Shown: piece after piece, positions 1-5,045 of the stretch | How the letters are laid out: every line of letters starts with the position of its first letter | Numbering within the stretch: position 1 is the first letter of the stretch | Source of the DNA: Syntrophomonadaceae bacterium | Lineage (GTDB): Bacteria > Bacillota > Ch66 > Ch109 | Direction: 5' to 3' | Assembly: GCA_012512295.1 (NCBI GenBank) | Contig: JAAZDI010000252.1 | Location: 1-5,045 of the forward strand | DNA: 5,045 nt | The notes under the pieces: generated by a model | The model's input: only the letters and a program-made list of their open reading frames with translations | Told to the model about the DNA's origin: nothing | Databases searched by the model: none | Made by a program: the position numbers and the translations under genes

Positions 1-10
1 CAATTCTGAA

Positions 11-87
11 TATGTCAATTCTGAGCAGAGCGGAGAATCCTTCCCCGCTGAGAAGTAAGATCCTTCTCAAACGCTCAGGATGACATA
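11..87. repeat. Dispersed palindromic repeat, well-preserved copy
   Basis: An imperfect palindrome about 77 bp long. The left arm TATGTCAATTCTGAGC (11-26) mirrors the right arm GCTCAGGATGACATA (73-87), and the inner arms (GGAGAATCC at 32-40, GGATC-type complement at 59-66) also pair in part. As RNA it would form a long hairpin on either strand. The arms resemble a TGTCATTCTGAGCG-type intergenic repeat common in several bacterial phyla. It lacks coding capacity and is presumably a non-autonomous, MITE- or REP-like element. It lies after ytfJ and may act as a transcript end. A 9-bp direct repeat CAATTCTGA (1-9 and 16-24) hints at a further truncated copy at the window edge. Confidence 0.8.
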
Positions 88-158
88 TGTCCGCTTTTTT
101 CATCGGTAGTTGTGTTTTTAGAGCATAAGTGGTTCAGCATATTTCAAGCAAGCATGGC

Positions 159-572
159 TCAGGCCTCCACCTCGGTCACTCTCGTGACTTCTGAGGTCCG
201 GCACTGAGTCAACATTTCCCTCAGGCTGCTTAAAACTTGGGGGGCCATATCTATTAAACGATCAACCGCATTATTCGCATCCACCGGCATTAAACGAACC
301 TGGTTTTGCCCAACAACCAGAAAGCCAACCGGTTGGACAGACACCCCGGCCCCACTTCCTCCGCCAAAGGGCAGATGGCCTTCCGGTAAATCGCCACTGG
401 TATCGTACTCTCCCCCACCAGCCGCAAATCCACAGGCTACCCGAGAAACCGGAATAATCACGGTCCCCTCGGGAGTTTCAACTGGATCTCCCACAACTGT
501 ATTTACATCGACCATTTCTTTTATACTTTCCATGGCTGTTTTCATCAATGTTTCAATAGGATGATTTGTCAC
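159..572 (-). CDS. ytfJ: Spore protein YtfJ / GerW
   Basis: Small forespore protein; in Bacillus subtilis the homologue GerW (YtfJ) is needed for normal L-alanine-triggered germination, and its molecular action is unknown. The 137 residues cover the whole family. HPIETLMKTAMESIKEMVDV (4-23) is followed by VGDPVETPEGTVIIPVSRV (27-45), the glycine-rich FGGGSGAGVSVQP (69-81), FLVV (84-87) and the C-terminal helix DRLIDMAPQVLSSL (104-117). The start is GTG at 570-572: AGGGGG (581-586) sits 8 nt upstream, and the HPIExLM segment that normally begins the protein would be lost at the internal ATG. Stop TGA. It is 188 bp downstream of the DUF2953 gene and has its own consensus forespore promoter at 673-702, so it can probably be expressed alone. 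No clear terminator follows, only a palindromic repeat at 11-87. Confidence 0.97.
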   Translation of the reverse strand: MTNHPIETLMKTAMESIKEMVDVNTVVGDPVETPEGTVIIPVSRVACGFAAGGGEYDTSGDLPEGHLPFGGGSGAGVSVQPVGFLVVGQNQVRLMPVDANNAVDRLIDMAPQVLSSLREMLTQCRTSEVTRVTEVEA

Positions 573-672
573 TTAAGCTTCCCCCTCTGCATTAAACCTG
601 GCTGTCAGCCTATGCAAGCTGATTTCTTACTTAAGCATTTAAAAGCCGGGTTAAACTTCATCCTGGCAATCA

Positions 673-702
673 TAATATGACCCAATCGACCCTCAAATAT
701 GC
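673..702 (-). promoter_or_regulatory. Overlapping sigma-F / sigma-G forespore promoter for ytfJ
   Basis: On the minus strand GCATA (698-702) is followed after 15 bp by GGTCATATTA (673-682), an exact fit to the sigma-F pattern GYATA-15-GGnnAnAnTR. The same -35 box is followed after 18 bp by CATATTA (673-679), an exact fit to the sigma-G pattern GHATR-18-CATnHTA. Transcription would start near 666, giving a leader of about 94 nt before the ytfJ GTG. Consensus patterns are recalled from B. subtilis work. The fit agrees with the spore role of the downstream gene. Confidence 0.72.
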
Positions 703-760
703 AAAACAATTCCATACCTTAAATATTTTTTACTGTATTTTTATCAGTATTAGTTAAGCT

Positions 761-1420
761 CTAACGATGTCTAAATAAGCGAATCCCTACTCTAATCTTC
801 CGGTACCTTTTGATCAAATAAAACTGAAGCATTTTGAACGCAACTAGGAGTATATACCCTAGCTGACTTTCAAATAGCCAAAATAGTTCAGTTCGCAAAC
901 CTTGCCGTTGAAAGTTTGGGATTACTGTAACCCGATATGATTTAAAGTTTTGCTTAAAACGACGTTTAATACTACTTAATAACCAGCCTTTTACTCCCCA
1001 GAGTACCCCGGTCGCTAAAGCAGTCTCCATCGGATTAACTAATCCTAATTCCGTTACCCAATAAAACTGTTTTATTTTAGTCCGGCCAACGAGTTCGGTT
1101 CCCCGTTTGGTATACTCACTAACTTGCTGCATAATCAACCGAATTTCCGATAAATCAATCGGTGATCCATTTTTTGACCCATCCACTGCCGTCATCGCTT
1201 GATCTTCTTTCGCAGAAACTTTCTCTTTTTCGGAAATCCAGTGCCAGGTAAAGGATTTGGACCCTAGCCGTTTCGACCGTTTGACTACTCCCATCTTCAC
1301 CGTTACCTCAGTCTGGTTCCAGTCCTTCCAATAGGTAACCTGACACTCAAGCGGAAAGAACCACACCAATCCGGCAAAGGCCATGAAACCCAGGGATAGA
1401 TATATAAAACCGGTGTCCAT
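761..1420 (-). CDS. DUF2953 family membrane-anchored protein (YtfI-like)
   Basis: Function unknown. At 219 residues it matches the DUF2953 family pattern. It has an N-terminal hydrophobic segment at about 4-23, probably a membrane anchor, then a basic, beta-rich region and a charged linker (about 50-90). The family core WVTELGLVNPMETALATGVL at 121-140 runs on into WGVKGWLL (141-148). A VIPNF segment at 166-170 is followed by a hydrophobic stretch at about 181-203 and a strongly basic tail. The ATG at 1418-1420 follows AAAGGTGG (1431-1438) with a 10-nt spacer. Stop TAG. It lies directly upstream of ytfJ. The B. subtilis ytfI-ytfJ pair has the same arrangement, suggesting a forespore role, but this gene is far from scpB (363 bp) and has no strong promoter of its own. 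Family assignment is by remembered motif pattern. Confidence 0.82.
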   Translation of the reverse strand: MDTGFIYLSLGFMAFAGLVWFFPLECQVTYWKDWNQTEVTVKMGVVKRSKRLGSKSFTWHWISEKEKVSAKEDQAMTAVDGSKNGSPIDLSEIRLIMQQVSEYTKRGTELVGRTKIKQFYWVTELGLVNPMETALATGVLWGVKGWLLSSIKRRFKQNFKSYRVTVIPNFQRQGLRTELFWLFESQLGYILLVAFKMLQFYLIKRYRKIRVGIRLFRHR

Positions 1421-1436
1421 GCCCGTGTACCACCTT

Positions 1437-1605
1437 TTACCAGTGCCATCAATAAATTTCGTCTTTACTATTACTGTTTGAGCGTAATTAACACTTGTGT
1501 TTTTACTCGGTCTTGATTGTTCATATTCTGATCGTGCTCCTTAGCGGCATGGCGATCTATATCGAAGACATTTAGCTGAAGGCGTTTTTAACATGGCACT
1601 AGTAA
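1437..1605 (-). repeat. Long-range 13-bp inverted repeat in the DUF2953 leader
   Basis: On the minus strand TTACTAGTGCCAT (1605-1593) and ATGGCACTGGTAA (1449-1437) are complementary over 13 positions, with a single G-U wobble in RNA. They are separated by 143 nt. The 3' arm ends within the ribosome binding site of the DUF2953 gene (AAAGGTGG, 1431-1438), so pairing could affect its translation. The complementarity is directly visible; folding and function are inference. Confidence 0.5.
1471..1524 (-). CDS. Possible 17-residue leader peptide
   Basis: Open frame MNNQDRVKTQVLITLKQ, ending in tandem TAA TAG stops, preceded by the strong ribosome binding site AAGGAG (1537-1542) with a somewhat long 12-nt spacer. 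A 9-codon frame (1521-1550) ends at a TGA that overlaps its ATG. It lies inside the loop enclosed by the 13-bp complementary arms, upstream of the DUF2953 gene. The sequence has no run of a single regulatory amino acid and I recognise no relative, so this could be a chance frame. Confidence 0.2.
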   Translation of the reverse strand: MNNQDRVKTQVLITLKQ

Positions 1606-1636
1606 GTAAGTTAAAACTTACATTTTTACCAACTTG

Positions 1637-1676
1637 GTTATAATCTAGTAATCCCCATTATTAACTCTAAGTATTC
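1637..1676 (-). promoter_or_regulatory. Weak candidate promoter for the DUF2953 gene
   Basis: Two readings overlap on the minus strand. Sigma-A-like: TTAATA (1659-1664), 16 bp, TATAAC (1637-1642). Sigma-F-like: GAATA (1672-1676), 16 bp, GGGATTACTA (1646-1655), which differs at one of the fixed bases of the GGnnAnAnTR -10 box and at one base of the -35 box. Either would give a leader of about 210 nt containing both complementary arms of the spacer. In Bacillus subtilis the homologous ytfI-ytfJ pair is, as I recall, sigma-F-controlled, which is the only reason to favour that reading. Confidence 0.25.
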
Positions 1677-1783
1677 CCAGTTGGTCTTGGTCCTTGAGCC
1701 TCTTTTAGGGTTGTATTTATTTTTGGTTATGATTGTAAACGCTTAGAATTAGATTGGATTGAAAGCAGAAATGAGCAAAAGGC

Positions 1784-2335
1784 TTAATCATCAAAGGATC
1801 CTGGTTTAAGTGAGGGGAAATCATTTAAGTGCGGCAGTTCAGACAGGCTGTTCAGGCCAAATACGCGGAGGAATTCGTTGGTCGTCCCATACAAAATTGG
1901 CCGACCGATTGTCTCCTTTCGGCCAACTTCTTGAATAAGCTGACGTTCGAGCAGGGTTGAAATAACGCGGTCCGCCTTAACCCCCCGAATCTGCTCAATC
2001 TCTGCTCGAGTAACTGGTTGCCGATAAGCAATAATCGCCAAACACTCCAAGGCAGCCTTGGAGAGCCGGCCATTTGAGGGTTGAAGGAGTCTTTCAACGT
2101 ACTGATGATACTCCGGCCGGGTACACATCTGATAACCCTGAGCTACTTTGACAATTTGCAACCCACGCCTTTCACCGTTATAAACTGTCTGTAGCTCGTC
2201 CAATAACTCCTGAGTATCTTCCTCGTTTAAACCGATTAAGTTGCTTAACGTTTCTAGGGAAAGCGGTTCAGAAGCCACAAATAATATAGCTTCTAGAGCT
2301 GCCCGTCCTTCTTCCTGAAAAAAAGCCAGAACCAA
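1784..2335 (-). CDS. scpB: Segregation and condensation protein B
   Basis: Kite-type winged-helix partner of ScpA: an ScpB dimer binds the middle of the kleisin in the Smc-ScpAB complex on the nucleoid. The 183 residues match the family. The first winged helix covers about 10-80 (ALEAILFVASEPLSLETL at about 13-30). The second, about 88-165, holds the family signature AALECLAIIAYRQPVTRAEI (94-113), EQIRGVKADRVISTLLERQL (114-133) and GRKETIGRPILYGTTNEFL (138-156). The chosen start is TTG at 2333-2335, because AAGGGGG (2344-2350) sits 8 nt upstream. The nearby ATG at 2341-2343 is out of frame and no in-frame ATG or GTG precedes the conserved region. Stop TAA. scpA and scpB often overlap or nearly touch; here 125 bp separate them. 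A long spacer also follows scpB. Confidence 0.96.
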   Translation of the reverse strand: MVLAFFQEEGRAALEAILFVASEPLSLETLSNLIGLNEEDTQELLDELQTVYNGERRGLQIVKVAQGYQMCTRPEYHQYVERLLQPSNGRLSKAALECLAIIAYRQPVTRAEIEQIRGVKADRVISTLLERQLIQEVGRKETIGRPILYGTTNEFLRVFGLNSLSELPHLNDFPSLKPGSFDD

Positions 2336-2358
2336 TAGAACATCCCCCTTATTACTCT

Positions 2359-2387
2359 GCTATATTTCAGATCAGACCATATGTCTC
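2359..2387 (-). promoter_or_regulatory. Weak candidate promoter for scpB
   Basis: On the minus strand GAGACA (2382-2387) is separated by 17 bp from TATAGC (2359-2364), each matching four of six sigma-A consensus bases. Transcription would start near 2352, just before the scpB ribosome binding site. The spacing is ideal but the boxes are weak; chance is a real alternative, and scpB may simply be read from the trpS-scpA transcript. Confidence 0.22.
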
Positions 2388-2460
2388 GCCGAGAATGAAA
2401 TAATGATCGCATTTGGCATCCGTTCCCGGCCCTGTTTGCTGACCGAGATAAATACAAACC

Positions 2461-3216
2461 TCAACTGTTCTCAGACCAGAGTTCAATCAGAATAGGATCT
2501 AAGGTTCGGTGTTGCGTAACTCGGATCTGTCGACAGCGGACAAGTTCCAGCAAAGCCAAGAAAGCGATGATAATCTCTTCTAATCTTCTCATCTCAGAGA
2601 ATAACTCAATAAAGGTCAGGGGTTTTTCTGATTCACTCGCCCGCTGCAGAATGTATTGCATTTGATCAATAACGGTCACCTGATCCTCTGGTAATTCCAT
2701 AACCGGTTCGGTTGCTTCCCGAGCAGCCAATATCTTATTAAGGGCTTCCCATAGAGCAGACAACGAAATAGAGCCAGGGGGCAGGGACGCAGAAAAGCCC
2801 TCAATGAGGGCTTCATTCATCGCCGTTCGGGTATACACCTTACCCCAAACAGCCTCTCTTTCTCCCAGAGTTTCAGCCAGTTCCCTAAATCGTCGATACT
2901 CATTTAAGCGGCCCTCCGAATCAGGCCGGGTTACCAAATCTTCTACCTCATCTGTTTCTTTTCCGGTTTGCTCACTTTTAGGGATAGTACGCGGCAACAC
3001 CATCTGAGTCTTAATCTGTAAAACAGTTGCTGCTAATAGCAAAAAATGACTGGTCTGGTCTAAATCAAGCTCAGGGTGATTGGCAATAGATTCTAGATAC
3101 TGAAAGATGATCTCAGACACGTTTAGCTGGCTAATATCCACTTCTGCTTTTTGGATAGACTGTAACAGCAACTCCAGGGACCCTTCAAAACCATCCAGTT
3201 TGAGCAAATAGTTCAC
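2461..3216 (-). CDS. scpA: Segregation and condensation protein A (kleisin)
   Basis: Kleisin subunit of the Smc-ScpAB condensin, which bridges the two Smc heads and helps compact and segregate the nucleoid. At 251 residues it is normal length. The N-terminal Smc-neck-binding region shows KLDGFEGSLELLL at about 6-18, where the usual family form is FEGPLDLLL. It is followed by helices containing FLLLAATVLQIKTQMVLP at about 58-75. A charged, variable middle (about 76-105) leads to the C-terminal winged helix, with RRLEEIIIAFLALLELVRCRQI at about 210-231, that should contact the Smc head. The start is GTG at 3214-3216, because no ATG or TTG lies in frame between the trpS end and this codon. The sequence GGGAGG (3230-3235) lies 13 nt before it, inside trpS. 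The TAGTG junction overlaps trpS by one base. Stop TGA. scpB follows after 125 bp. Confidence 0.95.
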   Translation of the reverse strand: MNYLLKLDGFEGSLELLLQSIQKAEVDISQLNVSEIIFQYLESIANHPELDLDQTSHFLLLAATVLQIKTQMVLPRTIPKSEQTGKETDEVEDLVTRPDSEGRLNEYRRFRELAETLGEREAVWGKVYTRTAMNEALIEGFSASLPPGSISLSALWEALNKILAAREATEPVMELPEDQVTVIDQMQYILQRASESEKPLTFIELFSEMRRLEEIIIAFLALLELVRCRQIRVTQHRTLDPILIELWSENS

Positions 3217-4214
3217 TACACTCGCATTGCCTCCCGAACCCCACCCATCATTTTTTCTGCCTCAAGCCTCGCCTTTCGGGCTCCTTCGGCCAAGATATCT
3301 TCGATTTGTCCCGGTTGACTTTCTAGGCTGCGGCGTTTCTCTCGAAACGGGGAGAGGTAAGCATCTAGTCTTGACGCCAGGCGTTTTTTACACGCCACAC
3401 ATCCAATCTGACCACGACGGCAGTCTTCAGCTATTTGTCCGTATTCTTGAGCATTATATAGTTTTTGATAAGTATTGACGATACAGACCTCGGGATGTCC
3501 CGGGTCGGTTTTATGAATTCGAGCCGGGTCTGTAACCATCATTTTAACCTTATTCTGGATTTCTTCTGAGCTAGCTGAGATCGAAATATAGTTGTTATAA
3601 CTTTTGCTCATTTTCCGGCCATCTACACCGGGCAGCAAAGGTACCTCTGCTAAATAAGCCTGGGGTTCAGTAAAAACCTTTTTATGATATAAGTAGTTAA
3701 ACCGGCGAGCAATTTCCCGACTTAATTCCAGATGCGGCAGTTGATCCTCGCCTACCGGAACCAAATCCGCCCGATACAAAAGGATATCGGCAGCCATCAA
3801 CACCGGGTAACCAAGAAATCCATGAGTTGAGATATCTTTGCCCTGACTACCCAACTGAATTATTTGATCCTTATAAGTCGGACAACGTTCCAACCAGCCC
3901 AGTGGAGTAACCATAGACAATAAGAGGTAAAGTTCGGCGTGCTCTTTTACTTCCGATTGAATAAAAACGGTGCTTTTCTCTGGATTTATCCCAACGCTGA
4001 ACCAATCCAAAGCCATTTCCCGAATACTATCTCGAATCGATTCGGTCTCTTCAAAAGCGGTGGTTAAGGCATGCCAATTGGCGACAAAGAAAAAACATTC
4101 GTACTGCTCCTGCATTCGCACCCAGTTTTCCAGAACACTCAAATGGCCAATATGCAGTTTGCCGGTAGGACGCATACCGCTTAAAGATCTTTTCCGGGCA
4201 TCAGCTTGTTGCAT
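3216..4214 (-). CDS. trpS: Tryptophanyl-tRNA synthetase (class I), [4Fe-4S]-type
   Basis: Cytoplasmic enzyme that charges tRNA-Trp with tryptophan using ATP. The 332-residue length is normal for bacterial TrpRS. Visible class I motifs are GMRPTGKLHIGHL with HIGH at residues 21-24, GEDQLPHLELSREIARRFN at about 155-173, and KMSKS at 201-205. Cysteines 244, 265, 272 and 275 form C-x20-C-x6-C-x2-C, closely like the C-x22-C-x6-C-x2-C motif that binds a [4Fe-4S] cluster near the anticodon-binding region in Thermotoga maritima TrpRS; cluster binding here is inferred. The ATG at 4212-4214 follows AGAAAGG at 4226-4232 with an 11-nt spacer. A near-consensus promoter lies just upstream and no T-box is seen. 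The TAG stop shares one base with the scpA start, so the two genes are probably co-transcribed and translationally coupled. Confidence 0.97.
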   Translation of the reverse strand: MQQADARKRSLSGMRPTGKLHIGHLSVLENWVRMQEQYECFFFVANWHALTTAFEETESIRDSIREMALDWFSVGINPEKSTVFIQSEVKEHAELYLLLSMVTPLGWLERCPTYKDQIIQLGSQGKDISTHGFLGYPVLMAADILLYRADLVPVGEDQLPHLELSREIARRFNYLYHKKVFTEPQAYLAEVPLLPGVDGRKMSKSYNNYISISASSEEIQNKVKMMVTDPARIHKTDPGHPEVCIVNTYQKLYNAQEYGQIAEDCRRGQIGCVACKKRLASRLDAYLSPFREKRRSLESQPGQIEDILAEGARKARLEAEKMMGGVREAMRV

Positions 4215-4240
4215 TGGTTCATCTACCTTTCTAATAAAAT

Positions 4241-4246
4241 ATTATA
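4241..4246 (-). promoter_or_regulatory. Putative sigma-A -10 box for trpS
   Basis: On the minus strand there is a perfect TATAAT about 27 bases before the trpS ATG. Transcription would begin near 4234, leaving a leader of roughly 20 nt with the ribosome binding site (AGAAAGG, 4226-4232) at its very 5' end. No good TTGACA lies 16-18 bp upstream; that position falls inside the palindromic repeat (CTTCGC or similar). A leader this short leaves no room for a T-box riboswitch. Confidence 0.5.
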
Positions 4247-4249
4247 CGT

Positions 4250-4319
4250 TACCTAAGCGTTAGCGAAGGATCTTAATGCTCAGCGTGAAAAGGATTCTTG
4301 GCTTCACTCGAATGACACG
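4250..4319. repeat. Degenerate copy of a dispersed palindromic repeat
   Basis: This stretch aligns with the reverse complement of the repeat at 11-87. Bases 4266-4285 match 46-65 at 18 of 20 positions, and similarity continues outward on both sides. The right arm ends in GAATGACACG, matching the outer TGACA of the family. The left outer arm is worn (ACCTAAGCG where TGTCATTCTGAGCG is expected). The arms can still pair partly, and the copy fills much of the M50-trpS spacer. The arms resemble a widespread bacterial repeat with a TGTCATTCTGAGCG-like arm; that resemblance is from memory. Confidence 0.75.
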
Positions 4320-4408
4320 ATATTAAAACCATTATTAACTAACCGCCCATGCCTGTTAGGCATAACCACCAACAAAAATAACCCAAACAACAACATACGT
4401 GTTATTTA

Positions 4409-5045
4409 CTAACTAAAAAGTTTAAGAACTACTCCAGCGATCAAACCAGCACTGTTAAACACTATCCCCCGCACTAAAATTACCAGGGGCAAAAGAAGCT
4501 TGCCAATAACACCCAAAAAAATCAGAGCAATTAAAATCAGGGGACCATATCTTTCGAGCTGCAGAAAAGCGTTCCCACTCTGAGGTGGCAGGATGCTGGC
4601 TAGTATTTTAGATCCATCCAGAGGAGGCACTGGAATTAGGTTGAAGACAGCCAGGACCACATTAATCTGGATCAAACCTAGTAACATCTGAACCCCTATG
4701 CTCCCGCCAGTCTGACCGATAAAGGCTCCCCCGGGGAAACTCAAATAAAAAATAAGTGCTCCGGTAAATGCCAGTAACAGATTAGCCAAGGGACCAGCTA
4801 TTGAAACCAGGGCTACACCGGTTCGCATATTGCCCTGAAACCGCAAAGGGTTTATCGGTACGGGTTTCGCCCAGCCAAACCCGGCTAACATGAGCATCAG
4901 GAAGCCCATCAGGTCAAGATGGGCCAGAGGATTAAGGGTCAATCTTCCAGCATAAGCCGAAGTGGAATCTCCCAGATAATCAGCAACCCGCGCGTGGGCA
5001 TATTCGTGAACAGTTAATCCCAAGATGATTACGGGTAACACTAAA
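4409..5045 (-). CDS. S2P-like (M50 family) intramembrane zinc metalloprotease, 5' end outside window
   Basis: Membrane-embedded metallopeptidase of the bacterial site-2-protease-like M50 group, expected to cut substrates within or next to the membrane; the substrate is unknown. Counting from the GTG at 5041, the zinc motif HEYAH is at residues 12-16 followed by ARVADYLGD. The family signature GWAKPVPINPLRF is at about 57-68, the second active-site segment NLIPVPPLDG (zinc-ligand Asp) at about 134-143, and hydrophobic segments at about 76-100, 118-138 and 165-195. The frame stays open from the GTG to the window edge (the preceding codon is TTA), and the family normally has a longer hydrophobic stretch before HExxH, so the true start lies outside and the gene is cut by the window, not broken. 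The stop is TAG at 4409-4411. It is the upstream neighbour of trpS, 194 bp away. The family is certain; the biological role is not. Confidence 0.94.
   Translation of the reverse strand, partial: LVLPVIILGLTVHEYAHARVADYLGDSTSAYAGRLTLNPLAHLDLMGFLMLMLAGFGWAKPVPINPLRFQGNMRTGVALVSIAGPLANLLLAFTGALIFYLSFPGGAFIGQTGGSIGVQMLLGLIQINVVLAVFNLIPVPPLDGSKILASILPPQSGNAFLQLERYGPLILIALIFLGVIGKLLLPLVILVRGIVFNSAGLIAGVVLKLFS

Larger units (their letters stand above)
1421..1783. other. 363-bp spacer between scpB and the DUF2953 gene
   Basis: AT-rich stretch with no convincing protein gene; all minus-strand frames are interrupted by stops. It holds, in transcription order, weak promoter matches (1637-1676), a short AT-rich inverted repeat GTAAGTT-AA-AACTTAC (1606-1621), the 5' arm of a long-range pairing (1593-1605), a tiny 17-codon frame with a strong ribosome binding site (1471-1524), a small hairpin (1484-1506), the 3' arm of the pairing (1437-1449), and the ribosome binding site of the DUF2953 gene (AAAGGTGG, 1431-1438). 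No intrinsic terminator with a U-run is visible after scpB. It may be a leader RNA, decayed sequence, or both. Confidence 0.6.

Noticed and set aside
1..103. Minus-strand open frame starting ATGAAAAAAGCG at 103 and open to the window edge, which could look like the next gene.
   Set aside because: Nearly all of it is the palindromic repeat read through (HPERLRRI-type translation), it has no clear ribosome binding site, and it has no resemblance to an expected neighbour.
1421..1438. Minus-strand GGTGGTACACGGGC just before the DUF2953 ATG resembles a T-box core (GGTGGTACCGCG).
   Set aside because: The match is partial, overlaps the ribosome binding site and start codon, has no terminator after it and no aminoacyl-related gene downstream.
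1484..1506. Plus-strand hairpin around AACACTTGTGTT followed by T residues as a terminator.
   Set aside because: The stem is weak and AT-rich with a 2-nt loop, and no plus-strand gene precedes it.
1784..1880. Search for a terminator or overlapping gene at the end of scpB.
   Set aside because: No stable stem with a U-run is present on the minus strand; the sequence after the stop is AT-rich and unstructured.
2372..2419. 15-codon frame in the scpA-scpB spacer.
   Set aside because: No convincing ribosome binding site, and frames this short arise by chance.
2804..3007. Plus-strand open frames here and at 3227-3478 and 3970-4263.
   Set aside because: They lie antisense inside scpA and trpS, show no recognisable domain and have no plausible ribosome binding sites.
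4349..4363. ATGCCT-GTT-AGGCAT hairpin after the M50 gene as an intrinsic terminator.
   Set aside because: Six base pairs with a 3-nt loop, and the transcript continues with GGGCGG rather than a U-run.
5039..5041. GTG as the start of the M50 peptidase.
   Set aside because: The frame remains open to the window edge and the family needs more hydrophobic sequence before HExxH.

Overview
The window reads as an ordinary chromosomal stretch of a low-to-mid GC, endospore-forming Firmicute, most likely a clostridium of the Peptococcaceae/Desulfotomaculum kind. The evidence is the presence of YtfJ/GerW and a DUF2953 (YtfI-type) protein, a consensus forespore promoter, AGGAGG-type ribosome binding sites, and the gene order S2P-like peptidase - trpS - scpA - scpB - DUF2953 - ytfJ, which I recall from clostridial genomes. 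The genus is inference. All six genes lie on the minus strand, so transcription runs from high to low coordinates.

Region by region, in transcription order: (1) 5045-4409, a membrane-embedded M50 (site-2-protease-like) zinc peptidase whose 5' end lies beyond the window. (2) 4408-4215, a spacer with a degenerate copy of a dispersed palindromic repeat and a perfect TATAAT for trpS. (3) 4214-3216, trpS, carrying a four-cysteine motif expected to hold a [4Fe-4S] cluster. (4) 3216-2461, scpA, overlapping trpS by one base. (5) 2460-2336, a 125-bp spacer. (6) 2335-1784, scpB. (7) 1783-1421, a 363-bp spacer without a clear gene, containing two 13-nt arms complementary in the transcript, a 17-codon open frame with a strong ribosome binding site, and weak promoter matches. 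(8) 1420-761, the DUF2953 protein. (9) 760-573, a spacer with an overlapping sigma-F/sigma-G promoter. (10) 572-159, ytfJ. (11) 158-1, a second, better preserved copy of the palindromic repeat.

Functionally the window joins housekeeping (tryptophan charging, and the ScpA/ScpB partners of the Smc condensin) to a forespore module (DUF2953 and YtfJ/GerW). I see no CRISPR array, transposase, phage gene, tRNA, rRNA or defence system, and no evidence of a new multi-gene system. The points most worth following are the sigma-F/sigma-G promoter, the iron-sulfur TrpRS, the pair of related repeats, and the structured-looking scpB-DUF2953 spacer. Three of the five complete genes appear to start at GTG or TTG.
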